Shown here piece by piece: positions 47,121-60,480 of a stretch of 64,000 nucleotides of DNA. The notes under the pieces were generated by a model. That model had not been told where the DNA came from. It ran no database searches and saw only the letters and a list, made by a program, of their open reading frames with translations. Position 1 is the first letter of the stretch. Every line of letters starts with the position of its first letter. The position numbers and the translations under genes were made by a program. Source of the stretch: Papio anubis (Eukaryota > Chordata > Mammalia > Primates > Cercopithecidae); NCBI RefSeq assembly GCF_008728515.1, contig NC_044980.1, positions 58,463,590-58,527,589 of the forward strand, given 5' to 3'.

Positions 47121-49540
47121 AAGTATAATCAGAGTAAATGCTTATGAGATGCAATATTAAACTGAAATTAGAGACTTTCCAGATAATAATACTCTAAACC
47201 ACCCTCCCCCTCATATTATTACAGATGCAAATACTAAGACTCTGTGAAGCTAATATACAAAGTACTTAGAGAGCCATCACTGGCATGTAGAATTCCATAA
47301 AATCCCATAAGCTCCACTAATTTAAATATTTAAGAAGGTGAATTTCCATTCTTTCTGAGATATTAAAGAAGGCAAAAATTAAAGTGATTTTTTTAAGTTA
47401 GCTGTAATGGAGACTTGCCCTCCTTTATTAAAAAAACTGGCCATACATTCTCAATGTGATTGCCATTCTATATGAAGGAGGTCCTTTCAATAAAAAGCAT
47501 CAGAGAAATCATACTCAGGAAACCTAGTGAAGCCATGGATGAATTTGAGCAAACAGGGCAATGCAGGAATACGAGGGCTCATATCTGGCACTCACTTGTT
47601 AACTTTCCATACTGTGGAAAGAGCAGAGAGTTACAAAACTATCAAAATAATACGATTCATAAGTTAAGGAAGCCAATGCACATGCCACAGTATTTTAATG
47701 CAAAAGACAAAGAGTTTGGTGAAAAATAAATAAAGATAAGCTGGCATAACTGAAGTTGAAGCTAACATATATATATCAATCAAATTTGGGCAAACAATGC
47801 CAATACAAATACTATGTGTGAAATTTGAGAGATAAATGTCTCTCTTCCATCTCAGGAAATGTTTCAGAGATTAGTGCTATAGCTAACATACTTCAACAAG
47901 TGGCACTACACGATAAGGAAATTACAAACGTTATAATGCTTTTTCATCATAACAGATGAGTAAGAAATACTACTAAGCAGGTAAAACTTAGTGTCATAAT
48001 AAGTAAGTGACATGTGGCTGTGTGAAGCACAAAGCAATATTTAATCTCCAATGACACTTTTCCTGATAGTGCCAAACAAGCTGCTGTCACTGAGATCAAA
48101 ATAATGTTTTCAAATACCTCCAAAACTCTATTCTACAAATATCCATGAAACTTACATTTAAAATAATAAATTTCAGGGAACAGATGTAAAATGCAAAAGT
48201 TGACTTGCTTTGAGCTCCTGCCTGCTCATAGAGTGTGGGCAGGAAGACAAGATATGAATTGGTTGTGGGTTCTAGAGTACCAAGGGGTGATGAGTAAAAT
48301 TGCCATCACCTCCTCCATACCATCACCAATGTGTATTTTCTTCCTTGTAACTTCCAAAGCTTAGATTATGAGCTATGCTTAGAAATTCTGATTATGTATC
48401 ATCAAAATAATAACAATAACACAGAGAAAACATCCACCTGATGGAAAAATGAAGCTCTAATGGGAGTGACGAAATCATCACAGGCACTCTTCAAATGGCA
48501 GAAACTCAGAAGGGTACTCCTACTTGCAGCATCTTGACATTTATACTAGCCTATAAGCAATCAATGTAAATCCAGTGTATTTTATATGCCCACCTCTGTG
48601 TCAACCACTGCATGGGATAAAAAAAATACTATAGAAGACCCTCTACTTCAGCGAGTTTATAATTGTTTGGAAAGATCATGACTCACATCATGAAATAACA
48701 AAAAACAATGCAAGACACAATATTGTTAAAATGTGAAGATGTGTCTCAGACCACAATGTGGGTGTTTCAGGGAGCTGGAAATCAGCAAGGGCTGGAGAAG
48801 TCAAAGAAGGAAACGTATACATCGGAAACTTGAGTCTACATAAAGGAAGGGAAAATAAAGGGATAAATGAAGGTGAAATAAAATATTTTCTTTATCCATA
48901 ATTGACCTAAAATACAACTGTGTTTAAGGCAATAGCAGTAGCAATGTATTGGTGATCATTGCATATGGGTAAGAAAAATGAATGACAACAATGGTGTAAA
49001 AGAGGAGAAGGAAGAATTGGGAATAATATAAGTTTCCTGTACTACATGTGAAGCAGTAGAGTGCTATTTGAAAGTAGATTTAAATTAGTAAAAAATGTGT
49101 ATTATAAACTCTAGGGTAACTACAACTTTTTTAAAAAGTGTAATTGATAGGTTTAGAGAAGAGAGAAAATGTAATGCTACAGAATGTGCAATTAAAACCA
49201 GAAATGATAGAAAAATGGGGAAAAAATAAGGCAAGTACAAAAAAAATTACCAAACAGGAGACGTGTGGTTTTTATGGCTTTTAGACATTACTTTAATAGT
49301 AGTTGGCAGAGTTTTTATGATTTCCGTGGGTAACCCTTAAGCACCAGTATTTGGAATACTTTGCTTGGGAGTGACAGTTCTCTCACTTATTTCTCTCTTG
49401 ATCATTTGTTTAATTTCTTTAGCGAGAGCAGTCTTGCCTTCTTCCCATGGGGTAAACACTTATTCCCACCAATGCACTGGGAAAGGATAGAGAGCTTGAC
49501 TTCCACGTACAGACCTTTCATTAAACTTTAGGAGATAGCT
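47121..49540. other. Mostly unassigned sequence
   Basis: No gene is seen. An 89-codon frame at 47460-47729 contains one Cys pair-like 'PYCGKS' but no second cysteine or paired histidines, so a zinc finger is not supported. The region 48580-48730 weakly resembles the same L2/MIR-class motif as 25701-25870. Confidence 0.4.
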
Positions 49541-49544
49541 GACT

Positions 49545-49668
49545 ATGACTGTCTAAATCTATTAGAACTTAAGCTCCATGTGGGTAGGAATCTTGTATGT
49601 TTTGTTCAGTGATATACCCCAGATCCTAGAAAGGTGCTCTCCATATATGTGTGTTAAATAAATGAATC
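49545..49668 (+). repeat. L2 LINE 3' end
   Basis: 'attagaacttaagctccatgtggg', 'aggaatcttgtatgttttgttc', 'atataccccagatcctag' and 'gtgtgttaaataaatgaat' match the L2 3' terminus in sense orientation. Confidence 0.75.
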
Positions 49669-49834
49669 TGAAGACATTCCAACAGGCCAACAAGAGCATT
49701 TTTTCCAACTACTTTCCCATCCTCTCTCTTGCTGCACATCCCATTCTCTACTCTCCAACTTCCTTATAACTGGAGAAAGAGAGCTGATACTTCAAATAAC
49801 AAAACTACTCTCCATTTTAAATTCACCTATAGCA

Positions 49835-50030
49835 TCAATAACTGTGTCAGATGCTTTACATGTGTTCTATCTATTCCTTAACAACAACAACAAAAAAATA
49901 CAAAAACCCTGTGAGGTCCTTATTGCTATCTTAGGTTTAAAGTTGAGGATATGTGCTGAGAGGTAAAATGAGTCACTTGCCCCTAGGCCACAGCTGGGAA
50001 GTTCCAAACTAGATTTCTCTCTGACCAGTA
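49835..50030 (+). repeat. MIR SINE
   Basis: 'gtcagatgctttacatgtgttc', 'accctgtgaggtccttattgc', 'tttaaagttgaggatatg' and 'gagtcacttgcccctaggccacagctgg' (in pieces) follow the MIR 3' half. An (ACA)n/A-run lies at 49880-49898. Confidence 0.7.
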
Positions 50031-50074
50031 CTAGTTTCAGATACATGCATATGAAACCAATGTATACAGATTTA

Positions 50075-50160
50075 TGCTTATTATATATTTTATATATACA
50101 CATACATTAATGTATATATGTAAAAGGTTTTTTATATATGTATATACGTACATAAAGGCT
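50075..50160. repeat. AT-rich alternating, self-complementary tract
   Basis: The tract is dominated by TATA/TGTA alternation. It includes a perfect 12-bp palindrome 'tacattaatgta' at 50103-50114. Reverse frames over it (49867-50246) are translated low-complexity sequence. Confidence 0.8.
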
Positions 50161-50824
50161 TTACAGATAAAATGAATCTGAGGGTGGAGAGTAAGATTTC
50201 TGTAAGATTTACAACAATAACAGAGTTTGGATACAGGTGTTAACAACAGCAGCAGCTGCCAGACTGTGAAGGAGAGCTAGCTGCTTGGGTGTCAATTGAT
50301 GCAAATCACTGCAGCTGCTGGGACAGCTATAGCAATATCTCTGCAATGACTAAGCCAGGCTTGAAACAAGAAGGGAAAATGAAGAATGCAAATTAATCTG
50401 AATGGTTATTGATTCACAGGTACTAATGATGATGAAGAATAAAAGAAAAGAATAATCTGTCAAATAAAAAATTCAGTATTTGCTTGGGAAAAAAAGGATC
50501 TATTTTCTCTTATTACAAAACAGCAAACTCTTTACTCCAGAAATTTAGTTACTAATCATTTCCATCAGGATTGTAAACAAATGGAGCATTGTTTAAATCA
50601 TGTAAACAAAAGCATATCTCTAGGATGACTAATGATGTTTGCAAGAGGAAAAGGACCAAAGTCTCCAACCTATAATATTTTTACCATAGTTCTCATCCTA
50701 TTACCCAAATAAGGCCAGTTTACAGAACAGTCCTGAAGACCTCACATTATAAAATAGTACACAGAATTCATGTTGCAAACTAAGACTGAATTTTAATTCA
50801 TGCCTACATTTCTCATTTGGCCTC
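50161..50824. other. Unassigned sequence
   Basis: No gene or named repeat between the AT-rich tract and the L1 breakpoint at about 50825. Confidence 0.4.
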
Positions 50825-51350
50825 AAAAGTGACCCAACAAATGATCTATCCCTGAGAATAACCCATGTGCTAAGGAACATAATGTGTATTCTGTACCTGT
50901 TGGATGAAATATTTTATAATTATTTATTAGATCCACTTGGCCTGTAGCGCAGATTAAGACTGATATTTCTTTGTTGATTTTCTGTCTGAAAGATTTGTCC
51001 AGTGCTGAACCTTGGGTGTTGAAGTCTCCAGCTATTATTGTACTAGGGCCTATCTCTCTCTTTAGCTCTAATAATATTTGCTTTATAGATCTGGGTGCTC
51101 CAGTGTTGGGCACATATATATTCACAATTATACCTTCTTGCTGAATTGACCCTTTATCATTATACAGTGACCCTCTCTCTTTGTCTCTTCTCATAGTTTC
51201 GGTCTTGAAATCTATTTTGTCCAATGTAAGTATAGTGACTCCTGCTCTTTTTTGGTTTCCATTGGCAAGGAATATCTTTTTCCATCCCTTTATTTTTAGT
51301 CTATGTGTGTCTTTATAGGTGAAGTGTGTTTCTTGTAGGTAACAGATCAA
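50823..51350 (-). pseudogene. L1 ORF2 endonuclease-domain remnant
   Basis: A 175-codon frame without stops covers most of the APE-type endonuclease of L1 ORF2, which nicks target DNA. Visible motifs are QETH (residues 6-9, catalytic Glu), IYVPN (79-82, Tyr), GDFN (108-111, catalytic Asp and Asn) and SGIDHLLGH (166-174, catalytic Asp). The N-terminal strand and the final SDH histidine are absent, the latter because the element stops here. It is non-functional, but unusually well preserved for an old L1. Confidence 0.88.
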
Positions 51351-54300
51351 TAGGTCTTTGGATAGATTTTGTTTTCATCCATTCAGCCAGTCAATGCCTT
51401 TTGATTGGAGAGTTTATTCCATTTACGTTCAATGTTATTATTGATAAGTAAGGACTGAACTTTGTCATTTTGTTATTTGTTTTTTAGATGTTTTGTTGTC
51501 TTCTTTCTTCTTTCTTTTTTTACTGTCTTTCTTAGTGATGGTGATTTTCTCTGGTGATATGATTTACTTTCTTGCTTTTTCTTTTCTGTGTATCCATTGT
51601 ATGTTTTTTGGCTTGAGGTTACCATGAGGCCTGCAAATACTATCTTAGAACCCATTATTTTAGCCTGATAACAACGTAAAACTATTTGCATAAACAAACA
51701 AGCAAAAAGATAATAAAAACTCTACACCTTAAATTTGTCCTCCTGCGTTTAACTTTTTGTGGTTTCTATTAATATCTTATTGTACTATGTCTTGAAAAGT
51801 TGTTGTAGTGGTTATTTTTGTTTGGTTCATCATTTAGTCTTTCTACTTAGGACAAGAGTAAATTATACACCATGGTTACAGTGTGTTTTTCTGTGTACTT
51901 ACTATTACCTATGAGTTTTATACTTTCAGGTGATTACTTACTGCTTATTAATGTGCCTTTCTTTCTGATTGAAGTATTCCCTTTAGAATTTCTTGTAGGA
52001 CAGGTCTGGTGTTAATGGAATACCTCAGATTTTGTCCAGTATAGTCTTTATTTCTCCTTCATGTTTGAAGGATATTTTTACCAGATACACTTTTCTAGAG
52101 TAAAAGATTTTTTCCCTTCAGCACTTTAAATATGTCATGACACTTTCTACTGGCCTGTAAGGTTCCACTGAAAAGTCTGCTGCCAGACATATGGGAGCTC
52201 CATTGTATGTTGTTTCATTCTCTCACTGCTTTTAGGATTATTTCTTTATCCTTGACCCCTGTGAGTTTCATTATTGAATGCCTTGATATAGTCTTCTTTG
52301 GGTTGAATCTGTTTGGTGTTCTATAACCTTCTTGTACTTGGATATTAATATCTTTCTGTAGGTTTGGTAAGTTCTCTCATTATTCCTTTGAATAAACTTT
52401 CTAGCCCTATCTCTTTTTCTACCTCCTCTTTAAAGCCAGTAACTCTTAAATTTGCCTTTTTGAGGCTATTTTCTAGATCCTTTAAGCACACTCTTGTTTT
52501 TTTTTCTTTTGTCTCCCTCTGAATGTATATTTTCAAATAATCTGTCTTCAAGCTCATTAATTCTTTCTTCTGCTTGAGCAGTTCTGCTACAAAAGGACTC
52601 CGATACATTCTTCATTATGCCTATTGTATTTTTAAACTCTAGAATTTCTGCATGATTCTTTTTAATTATTTCAATCTCTTTGTTAAATTTATGATAGAAT
52701 TCTGGATTTCTTTCCTGTGTTGTCTTGAATTTATTTGAGTTTCCTCAGCACAGCTATTTTAAATTCTGTCTGAAAGGTCACAAATCTCTGTATTTCCATG
52801 ATTGGGTCCTGGTTTCTTATTTAGATAATTTGGTGATGTTTTCCTGGATAGTGTTGATGCTAGTAGATATTCTTCATGGTATGGGCATTAAAGAGTTAAA
52901 TATTTATTGTAGACTTTACTGTCTGGGCTTGTTTGTACCCATTCTTTTGGCCATACTTTCCCAATATTTGAAAGGCCATGGGTATTGTGATCTAAGCTGT
53001 ATCTGCTTTAGGGGACACCCCAAGCCCAGTAACACTGTTGATCTTATAGACTCATAGAGGTACCACCTTGACGGATCTCGTACAAGATCCAGAAAAATTC
53101 TCTGAATTACCAGGCAAAGACTCTTATTCTCTTCACTTACTTTATTCCAAACAAACAGAGTCTCTCTCTGTTCTGAGCCTCCTAAAGCTGACAATGGAGT
53201 GATACAAGCACCCCTGTGGCCACCATTATTATGACCATGCTGGGTCAGACCTAAAGCCAGCACAGACCTTGGGTCCCACCCAAGGTCTGCAGTAACCACT
53301 CCCTGGCTATAGTCTGTGTTCTCATAAGGCCCTGGAGCTCTACAATCAGCAGGTGACAAAGCCAGACAGGCCTGTGTCCTTTCATTCAGAGCAGAAAGGT
53401 CTCTCATATCTCAGATGGGTCCAGACGTGCCTTCCAGGAGTAATGAACTAGAGTAAAAAACCTTAGAAACCTACCTGGTATCTATTGTACTGTGGCTGAG
53501 CTAGGACTCAAACTACAAGGCACAGTCCTTCCCATTCTTCCCTCCCCTTTCCAAAGGCAGATGAGCCTCACCCCATAGCCACCACCACCACAGGACAGAG
53601 TGAGTACTTCCAGACTACCACTGATGTTCCCTTAAGGCCCAAGGGCTCTTCGGTCAGCTTGTGGTGAATGTTGCCTGGCCTGGGACTCACCCTTAAGGGG
53701 AGTGGGCTCCCCTCTGGCTCAGGTCAGGTCTAGAAAACTGTCTAAGGGTCAAGTCCTGGAATTAGGGATCTCAAGATTCCACTTTGTCTTCTAGCCCCCT
53801 GTACCCATGCTAGTCCGTATGGTGCAAGACAAAGTTCCCTTTACTTTTCCCTCTGTTTTTCTCAAGCAGGGGTTTTGCCCTGTACCCACTATGGCTGGTA
53901 ATGTACTGAGTCTCACCTGAAGCCAGCAAGTCTCAGAGGCTCACCCAAGGCCCTCGATGGAGTATTGCTGCTGGTTATTCAGGGCCTAGCCACTCTTCAG
54001 TTAGCAGATGATGAATGCTGCCAGGACTGGGCTCTTTCCTTCAAAGAAAAAGGTTTCCTTCTGGCCCAGGATGTGTCTAGAAATGTTGTCTGGGAGCTAG
54101 GGCCTGGAACAGGGGCCTCATGACTCAGACCCGTGGCTAATCCTGCTATGACTGAGCTGGTATCCCAAGGTGGAAGACAATGTCTTCCCCACTTTTTCCT
54201 TCTCCTGTCTTCAAGTGGAAGGAAAGGATCTCTTTTGGAGCCATGCGATATACAGCCTGGGGTTAGGGACAGGGTGATGTTAGCACTCCCTTAGCTGCCT

Positions 54301-54812
54301 TGGTAGTGTCTCAGTAGCTCAGGTGCCCCTCCTCCCTCCAAGTCCAATGTCTCTGGGCCTAGTTTAGCACTAGAACTTGCTTAAGAGTTTCAGTCCTTAT
54401 GGCCTGGACTGCCTTTCAAATTTACTTGGAGACACAGAGCACTGTAGCCCTTCAGTGGTGAGGTTTGTGGGAACTCAAGTTCTGACCTGCTGGCATCCTC
54501 AATTACCCTTCAGCTAGGGCTGGTTTATATGCTCCCTCTGTGGGTGGGTATCAGCTGAGCTTGGTTGGCTTTTTCTCTCTGCTCTGACAGGACAGAACTG
54601 AGTTTAATGCCTCACACTTGCTCTGCTCTCTCTCCCCCAGCACTCAGAGACACTCTACATAACATGCTGCCAATGCCAGAGGTTAGGGAGGGGTGATATT
54701 GGTGACTCAGGATTGCTTTTTCTATCTCTTCAGTGCCTCTTTCAGTGATATAAAGTTAAAACTAGGTACTCTGAGTGCTTATCTGATTTTTGGTTCTTAT
54801 GAAGGTGTTTGA

Positions 54813-54843
<31 letters not shown>

Positions 54844-54918
54844 ATGGTTGTTAACTTGGTGTCCTTGTGTAGGGTGGGGACTATGGAGCCTTCTATTACA
54901 CCATCTTGCTCCTCACCC
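50825..54918 (-). mobile_element. Old L1 (L1MA/MB-type) 5' half, reverse
   Basis: The minus strand reads 5' UTR (54918 to about 53060), ORF1, an inter-ORF spacer, then the start of ORF2, ending abruptly near 50825. The plus-strand 5' terminus 'acaccatcttgctcctcaccc' is the usual L1 start. The whole 3' part (reverse transcriptase, C-terminus, 3' UTR) is missing. This is the reverse of normal 5' truncation and points to a later deletion or rearrangement. A (GT)n tract of about 26 bp lies at 54812-54837. Frames in the 5' UTR, such as 52916-53407, are not known proteins. Confidence 0.88.
52345..52608 (-). pseudogene. L1 ORF1 remnant
   Basis: An 87-codon frame corresponds to the end of the coiled coil and the start of the RNA-recognition domain of the L1 ORF1 RNA-binding chaperone. 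It is rich in Lys and Glu and includes 'DLENSLKKANLRVTGFKEE', the junction typical of ORF1p. Sequence beyond each end is frameshifted. It lies between the 5' UTR and the ORF2 remnant in the expected order. Confidence 0.8.
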
Positions 54919-57900
54919 ATTTTTTTAAAGCTACTTCCTAACCATGCTTGGAGGGAAATGATAAAATGAATCATTAAGAGTTTTACTTTTTCTTTCTTCA
55001 ATTTCATACAGGAAACCAAGCCAAACACATAAGTAAATGGCAAACTATGTAATTGACTCAGAATCAGATGGAAAACTATATTTCAATACAGTTTCTGTAA
55101 TTAAGTTTCTCTCTGCCAAGAAAATATCTGAGCATATGATATGATCCTTATCAAAACCCAGCAAGCTGAAGTGGGGGAAGGAGGTAAAAATGTGTTGAAC
55201 CTCAGTTTTGAAAATAATATTCAAAACAAAGCTTTAAAGAATCATTTTATTCTTATACTATATGCACAATATCTCAGAAGTGTTTCACTATACTAGAAAT
55301 GCTAACATATTTTGAAGTTTCTTGGAACAAAGTCCCTTCTTTATTTCAATGCTGACACATGAATATAAGAGAACTCCACCTTTCCCTTGAAAGTCTCTTG
55401 TGTACAAGACTGGAAGAGTTCTAGTACTGCTGAGTTCTATTCTCTTTGCTAATATTGGTTTATTATCTTATAAAAGAGAGTGAAACAAACCATAAAGACT
55501 CATCCAACTTCTAACTGAATTTTCAAGAGTGCCACATATTAAGTGGAATATAACTAGACAGCAGCAGAGAAACTATTCTTCGGTTTAACTATAATATTCA
55601 TTTTTATCTTGTCTTACTGGTTAGGTTGGGACAAAAAGTACTAAAGGAAATAAGTAACTTAATATCATACAGTGGGGTTTCTTTTATTGTAATTTCTATG
55701 AGCGAAATAAATTGCAAAACACTTTTTTTAGGAGGTACATCAGATTCATTATTACTTTTGTTTTTCTTGGTCAAATGTTCATATTTCTTTTTGCAAGTAA
55801 ATATAGTTGAAGACAAGTGTAGGGGAGCTTAGCTAAGTAGAACCAGGGGTTCTAGGTAAGGTATCAAGTATGACACTAATAATCTGGTGGTATATGAAGC
55901 CTAAGAGTATAAAACTGTTTCTGACCTCAGAAAGAAGAAGAACGACATAAATTGTTCTTGCAATAGCAGGGTCTCCACCTCATTCCTTATTGACTGGACA
56001 TAAAACATCATATTCCTAAATTGCCTAGTAACTAAGGAAATAAGATAGTAGACTTTTTAACACAAACTGCATAGGGACTTCGACAAATTTTCAGATTCAA
56101 AATCAGGCATTGATTTATTTAAGCTAATCAGCATCTACTCTAAGTTGATTGTCTCAGAGATGAGTAGTTCTATCAATTCAAGCTAACTAGATACAGGTCC
56201 AGAACTTTTGTTTGACTGTTACAGGGAAAGTGGACCTATGACTATTATATAGGAACACGAGAGAATATGATATCTGAAGCTGCTGTACACATCCCTGCTA
56301 CTACATCAGAGGACCTGTTTAATAACAAAGTTAATGCAAAAAAGACAACAGAGTTGAGTCAAGAAATTAATAGAACTGGGTTCTCGTGACATGATTTGAT
56401 CCCCTTGCTTTATCTAAGGCAGCTCTACTCTTGGGATTCCAAATATCTAAGACAACAAAAAGCCTTTCGCTTAAGCTATTTTGGGTTGGTTTTTCTGCTA
56501 CTTGCCATTAAAATCTTTCTTATGTATACAAAAGTTTAATAAGGAAAGAATGTAAGTAAATATAGGGAAGTGGTTAGGAAATTGTTAACTGAAATTTTGG
56601 TTCCTCCAATGAATTAGAAAACTAGACCATGTGCCAAGGGTAAGATAAAAGTATAATAGCAGGGCGATTGTTTGAGTCTGCAGCCACTAAGAGAGGTATA
56701 ACTGGGCAGTTATTGCAAGCCCAGCTGAGATACAGGACCATGAATTTGTAGCAACACAAATTTATATAATTGTTTTATTTTTGCCCAGTAACATTCAGAC
56801 TCTGGAATATAGAAACAAATTATTCACATAGCTAGATTGTTACAAGGCTGGAGTTTCACAGGGGATGACTGAAGAAAAAAACAAAAGATAATTGAAATTT
56901 AAAGACCAGAAAAATCTAGCTTAGATAAAAGAAAAGGAATTCGGAAAACAATATGTTGGCAGATAGATGATTTGGGATTCAAATTTAGGTATGCTGTGAA
57001 TAATAGTAAGATAGCTAGTATAATCATGTCTGAATAAGAAACATATGGAACACACTGGGTAATTATAGGAGTGTTTAGTAAATCCACTATTTGCAAATGT
57101 TTTTGCATAGGCAGGATGTATAGAAACCCTAGGAACAACACAGTTCACAAAGGTTGACAACAGCAGGGTACATTTACCATACCGAAACATGAAGAGGTCG
57201 GTGGAGGAAATAATTATCAGAGTCAGGAATGGACACTTATATTGGAAGGGCCTCCTGATAATTTAGAGCAACCTTGCACGAAGGGTGCAGGGGGAATAAG
57301 TGCCCTTATTTCATTCTTTATCCTCTCTCTAATCTGCTGATTCCCCATGTGTGAGCCAAACTGGAAGCCAGACAGCAAGGGAGCTCATCACTAATGGGTC
57401 CATTTAGGTTAAACATATGGGGAACAGAGAAGGGTAAAAAAGATTGGATCAAAGGTCCAAAGGGGCAAGCAAAACATCCTCAGCAGAGGTTTAACATTTA
57501 GAAATGGGCTGTTGTGAAGGATTGGAAGTTTCTATATCTAATTTTAGGTAGATGACTAAAGTGGGATAGACTAGATGACCACTGCAATTGATAAGGCCTG
57601 GGTATTGTTAGGCTCAAAAATTGTGTGCTTGGCCAGAGCTGCTAGCAGAGGCACAGCTATGGTGAGTTTCTGCTTATTTAAAACAATCCATAAGGAACTT
57701 TTAGAAAAATAAATAAACAGAGCTTAGGTATACAGATGTTTTAAAGTATTGGCAAATAGACCTTTTGTTGTTTAAATCCAGACTTTAGGTCTTGAGAGCT
57801 AGAATAGATATTAGCTAGTCACTAGAGGGTGATATAACCACAGGCCTTATAGATCTAAATGACCTTCCAATACCCCCAACATGATTACCACTTGCTCTCT

Positions 57901-59099
57901 AAACTCCTTCCTGGCTGTTTTTTACATAAGCTCACATCAGAGTGATGGGTTTCAGGAATTCAGATTGTGAATTCAACCTATGATTAGTGTATTTTCTCAA
58001 TAAACCGATATCATGGGGATAATATCATTTCCTGTACTAAGGTGGAAAAAACCTCACGGAAACATTAAGACCTAAAGGTTAAAATTTTAAAATTAGGTGT
58101 CTCTGGAACACCTTCTCTAGGAATCAATGTTTCTTCAAGACTCCAAAAGGGAAAGAATCATGCTCAAAAAATAATATGGTCTTAATCAGTAGATCAGTAG
58201 AAAGGTGGGGAAAAAAAAATCTAGTCAATGATCTAGAGGAAGGATAATCTCCTCAAAAGACAAGTTAATAAAATGAATGTCTAGGAAGATACGACTATGA
58301 CTGGAGCAGGAAGAAATCTAATAGCAGGAAAGGAGGCTCTCAGAAAGTGCAACAGCATAGCTACCCCGGACAGAAATGCATGCAGGGAAACCCAACCCCC
58401 TGCGGCAAGAAAGGAGGATGCAGAAGAAAATGTTGTTGCTTCCTTGCAGTAGCACAGGTTATTGTCTAAGCCTGGGGAATTCCAAGCTGGAGAAAAGACC
58501 AGGTGTAAACTTGGGGCACATGGCCGAGAGTGTTGGCCCTAAGTGGGCCTCTTGGGACTCTAGCTGTGGAGGCAGCAAAGGCAGGTTCATTTACTTCAGG
58601 CATTTGCTGAGGGGGAGATATTGATTAAGATAAATGTAGATATTAGGAAGCAAATCCCTAAGAGGAAGAATCCACAGGACTTAAAGCAGGAGACAATAGC
58701 CACTGTAGAAAGAGCTTAAAAATCCTTTGGGATTCTATTGGAGATGGAAAACCAGAGAGGAGGAGAAGAGAGGAGAGGGAGACAGGAAGAGTTAGGGAGA
58801 AAGGGAGAGATAGAATCATCTTTTTAAGAGGAATCCTGATTTCTTTGAGCAACGAGCTGAACCTGCAAACAGTTTTTACATTTAGCATTTTTCTCTTTTC
58901 ATTTTGCACCGTACAGACCTCAGGATTTACCCTGGTTTCAATATATAGATGGAGGGAAATATTCACAGAACAGACTAGTAATTTAGGACACAAATAAATT
59001 AGTTGGAGCCAGTTAGACAAAGGACAAGATATTAGCACATAGCTCATGGCAGGTGGAAACAATAACAAGTTCCTATTTTGTCAGATCCCTATTGACTTC
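54919..59099. other. Long unassigned stretch
   Basis: About 4.2 kb without a repeat that I can name. Frames at 55604-55832, 56899-57190, 58376-58624 and 58658-59068 (reverse, 136 codons, partly a translated GA-rich tract at 58755-58812) have no domain. 'ttaggttgggacaaaaagta' at 55621 only weakly resembles a mariner terminal repeat. Confidence 0.45.
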
Positions 59100-59560
59100 A
59101 ATAGGGATGGTACCATGCTTAAAGGGTGAAGAAGAGACTTGATGCCAGTGAAAACACATAGGGTTTATTGAGGGCACGTATATGCAGAGCAGTTCAGTGG
59201 CAGCGGGCTAGACAGGAGAACCAGAACAGCTTGTAAAAAGCATGCAGTTTATATAACATTTTCACTTAGCACCCTCTCCCTAGCAACCTCCACTGACAAC
59301 CTCCATTCAACCCAAACAAAGGGCTCAATCTCTTGTCTGGCCCACATTCCAGGGGATAGGCCAGCGCTTCAGATGTTTGTTCCTCATAGATAAGGAAGGA
59401 ACCTCCAGGTTGGTCACTCCTCAGTTTCTTAGCTCAGAACTCTGAACACATACTCTTCTTAGATAATTCTTATCAGGGTATGCTGAAGTTATTGCTATCA
59501 GGTGCATCTGCTATACAGTCCTAGACTTTTGATCACACACAGACTTATCTTACCTGCCCT
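59100..59560 (-). repeat. LTR-like sequence, reverse, family uncertain
   Basis: On the minus strand an AATAAA-like signal ('ctcaataaaccc', at about 59162-59173) lies close to the 3' edge. The plus strand has 'gcagagcagttcagtggcagcggg', 'gcatgcagtttatataac' and 'ccctagcaacctcc'. Its composition is richer in C and G than its surroundings, as in many LTRs. No family is recognised. Confidence 0.4.
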
Positions 59561-59785
59561 AGAACAGTTAAAGGAAAATGTTTATAACCTTGGGGAGAGA
59601 TCTATGAAAAGGTAAAGATGACCAAAACTTTGGAGAAGGTATATCAATATTGGACTGCTTATGAGGTGATATAGAAGTTTCCCAGGCAGCACGGTCTACC
59701 GAACTATCTTCCAAAGCTCTGAGTGGTCAATCCCTAGCAAAAATCCTTTTAATTAACTAAACCTAAATTTGTTACATTATTCTTT

Positions 59786-60098
59786 TTTTTTTTTTTTTTT
59801 TTTTGAGACAGTGTCTGAGTCTGTCACTGAGGCTGGAGCACAGTGGCACAATCTTGGCTCACAGCTCACTACAGGCTCAACCTCCCAGGCTCAAGAGATC
59901 CTCCCACCTCAGCCTCCCAAGTAGCTGTGACTACAGGTGTGTACCACCATGCTCTGCTAATTTTTGTATTTTTTCTTTTCGTAGAGATGGGGTCTCACCA
60001 TGTTCCACAGGCTGGTCTTGTACTCCCAGGCTCAAATGATCCACCAGCCTCAGTCTCCCAAAGTGCTGGGATTCGAAGTGTGAGCCACCATGCTAAGC
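59786..60098 (-). mobile_element. AluJ SINE, reverse
   Basis: The antisense Alu has a T-tail of about 20, then 'gagacagtgtctgagtctgtc', 'ctcaacctcccaggctcaagagatcctcc' (in pieces), 'gtagagatggggtctcaccatg' and 'aagtgctgggattcgaagtgtgagcc'. A 9-bp target-site duplication, ttattcttt, lies at 59777-59785 and 60099-60107. Frames at 59803-60160 are Alu translations. Confidence 0.94.
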
Positions 60099-60480
60099 TT
60101 ATTCTTTATAATAGTCTCAGTTCTGTATTGTTTTGGGCCACTCTTTTCAATCCTCATTAGTTTGATTTTTATTCTGTTCCTAATTAGAAAATACCTGATT
60201 GTTTTAAGTCACAAAGAGTTTATGACATCAACGTATCATTTTAGAAAGCCATAGAGGGTCTTTATATTAATTTCATTATGCTAGTGAGCTCATTTCTCCT
60301 CTTGCTGAATGTTCTTTTCATATGGCTGATCTTACATATGTAAAAACACATACCCAAGTATTTTGTCTCAAGAAAAGTAGTTTGTGTGTGAAAACCCCTT
60401 TCAGGTATGCGTCATTTTTTGAAGAAATCCAAGAAAGCATGAAGGAATAAAATTTAAAATTAAATACAAATTGATTTGTA

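Noticed and set aside
47460..47729. Possible zinc-finger pseudogene ('PYCGKS')
   Set aside because: The second cysteine, the paired histidines and a finger linker are all missing, so the resemblance is superficial.
52916..53407. 163-codon reverse open frame
   Set aside because: It lies in the 5' UTR/ORF1-upstream part of an old L1. The sequence matches the L1 consensus context, so it is not an independent gene.
55621..55660. Possible MADE1/mariner terminal repeat
   Set aside because: Only about 16 of 22 positions fit, and no matching inverted end was found nearby.
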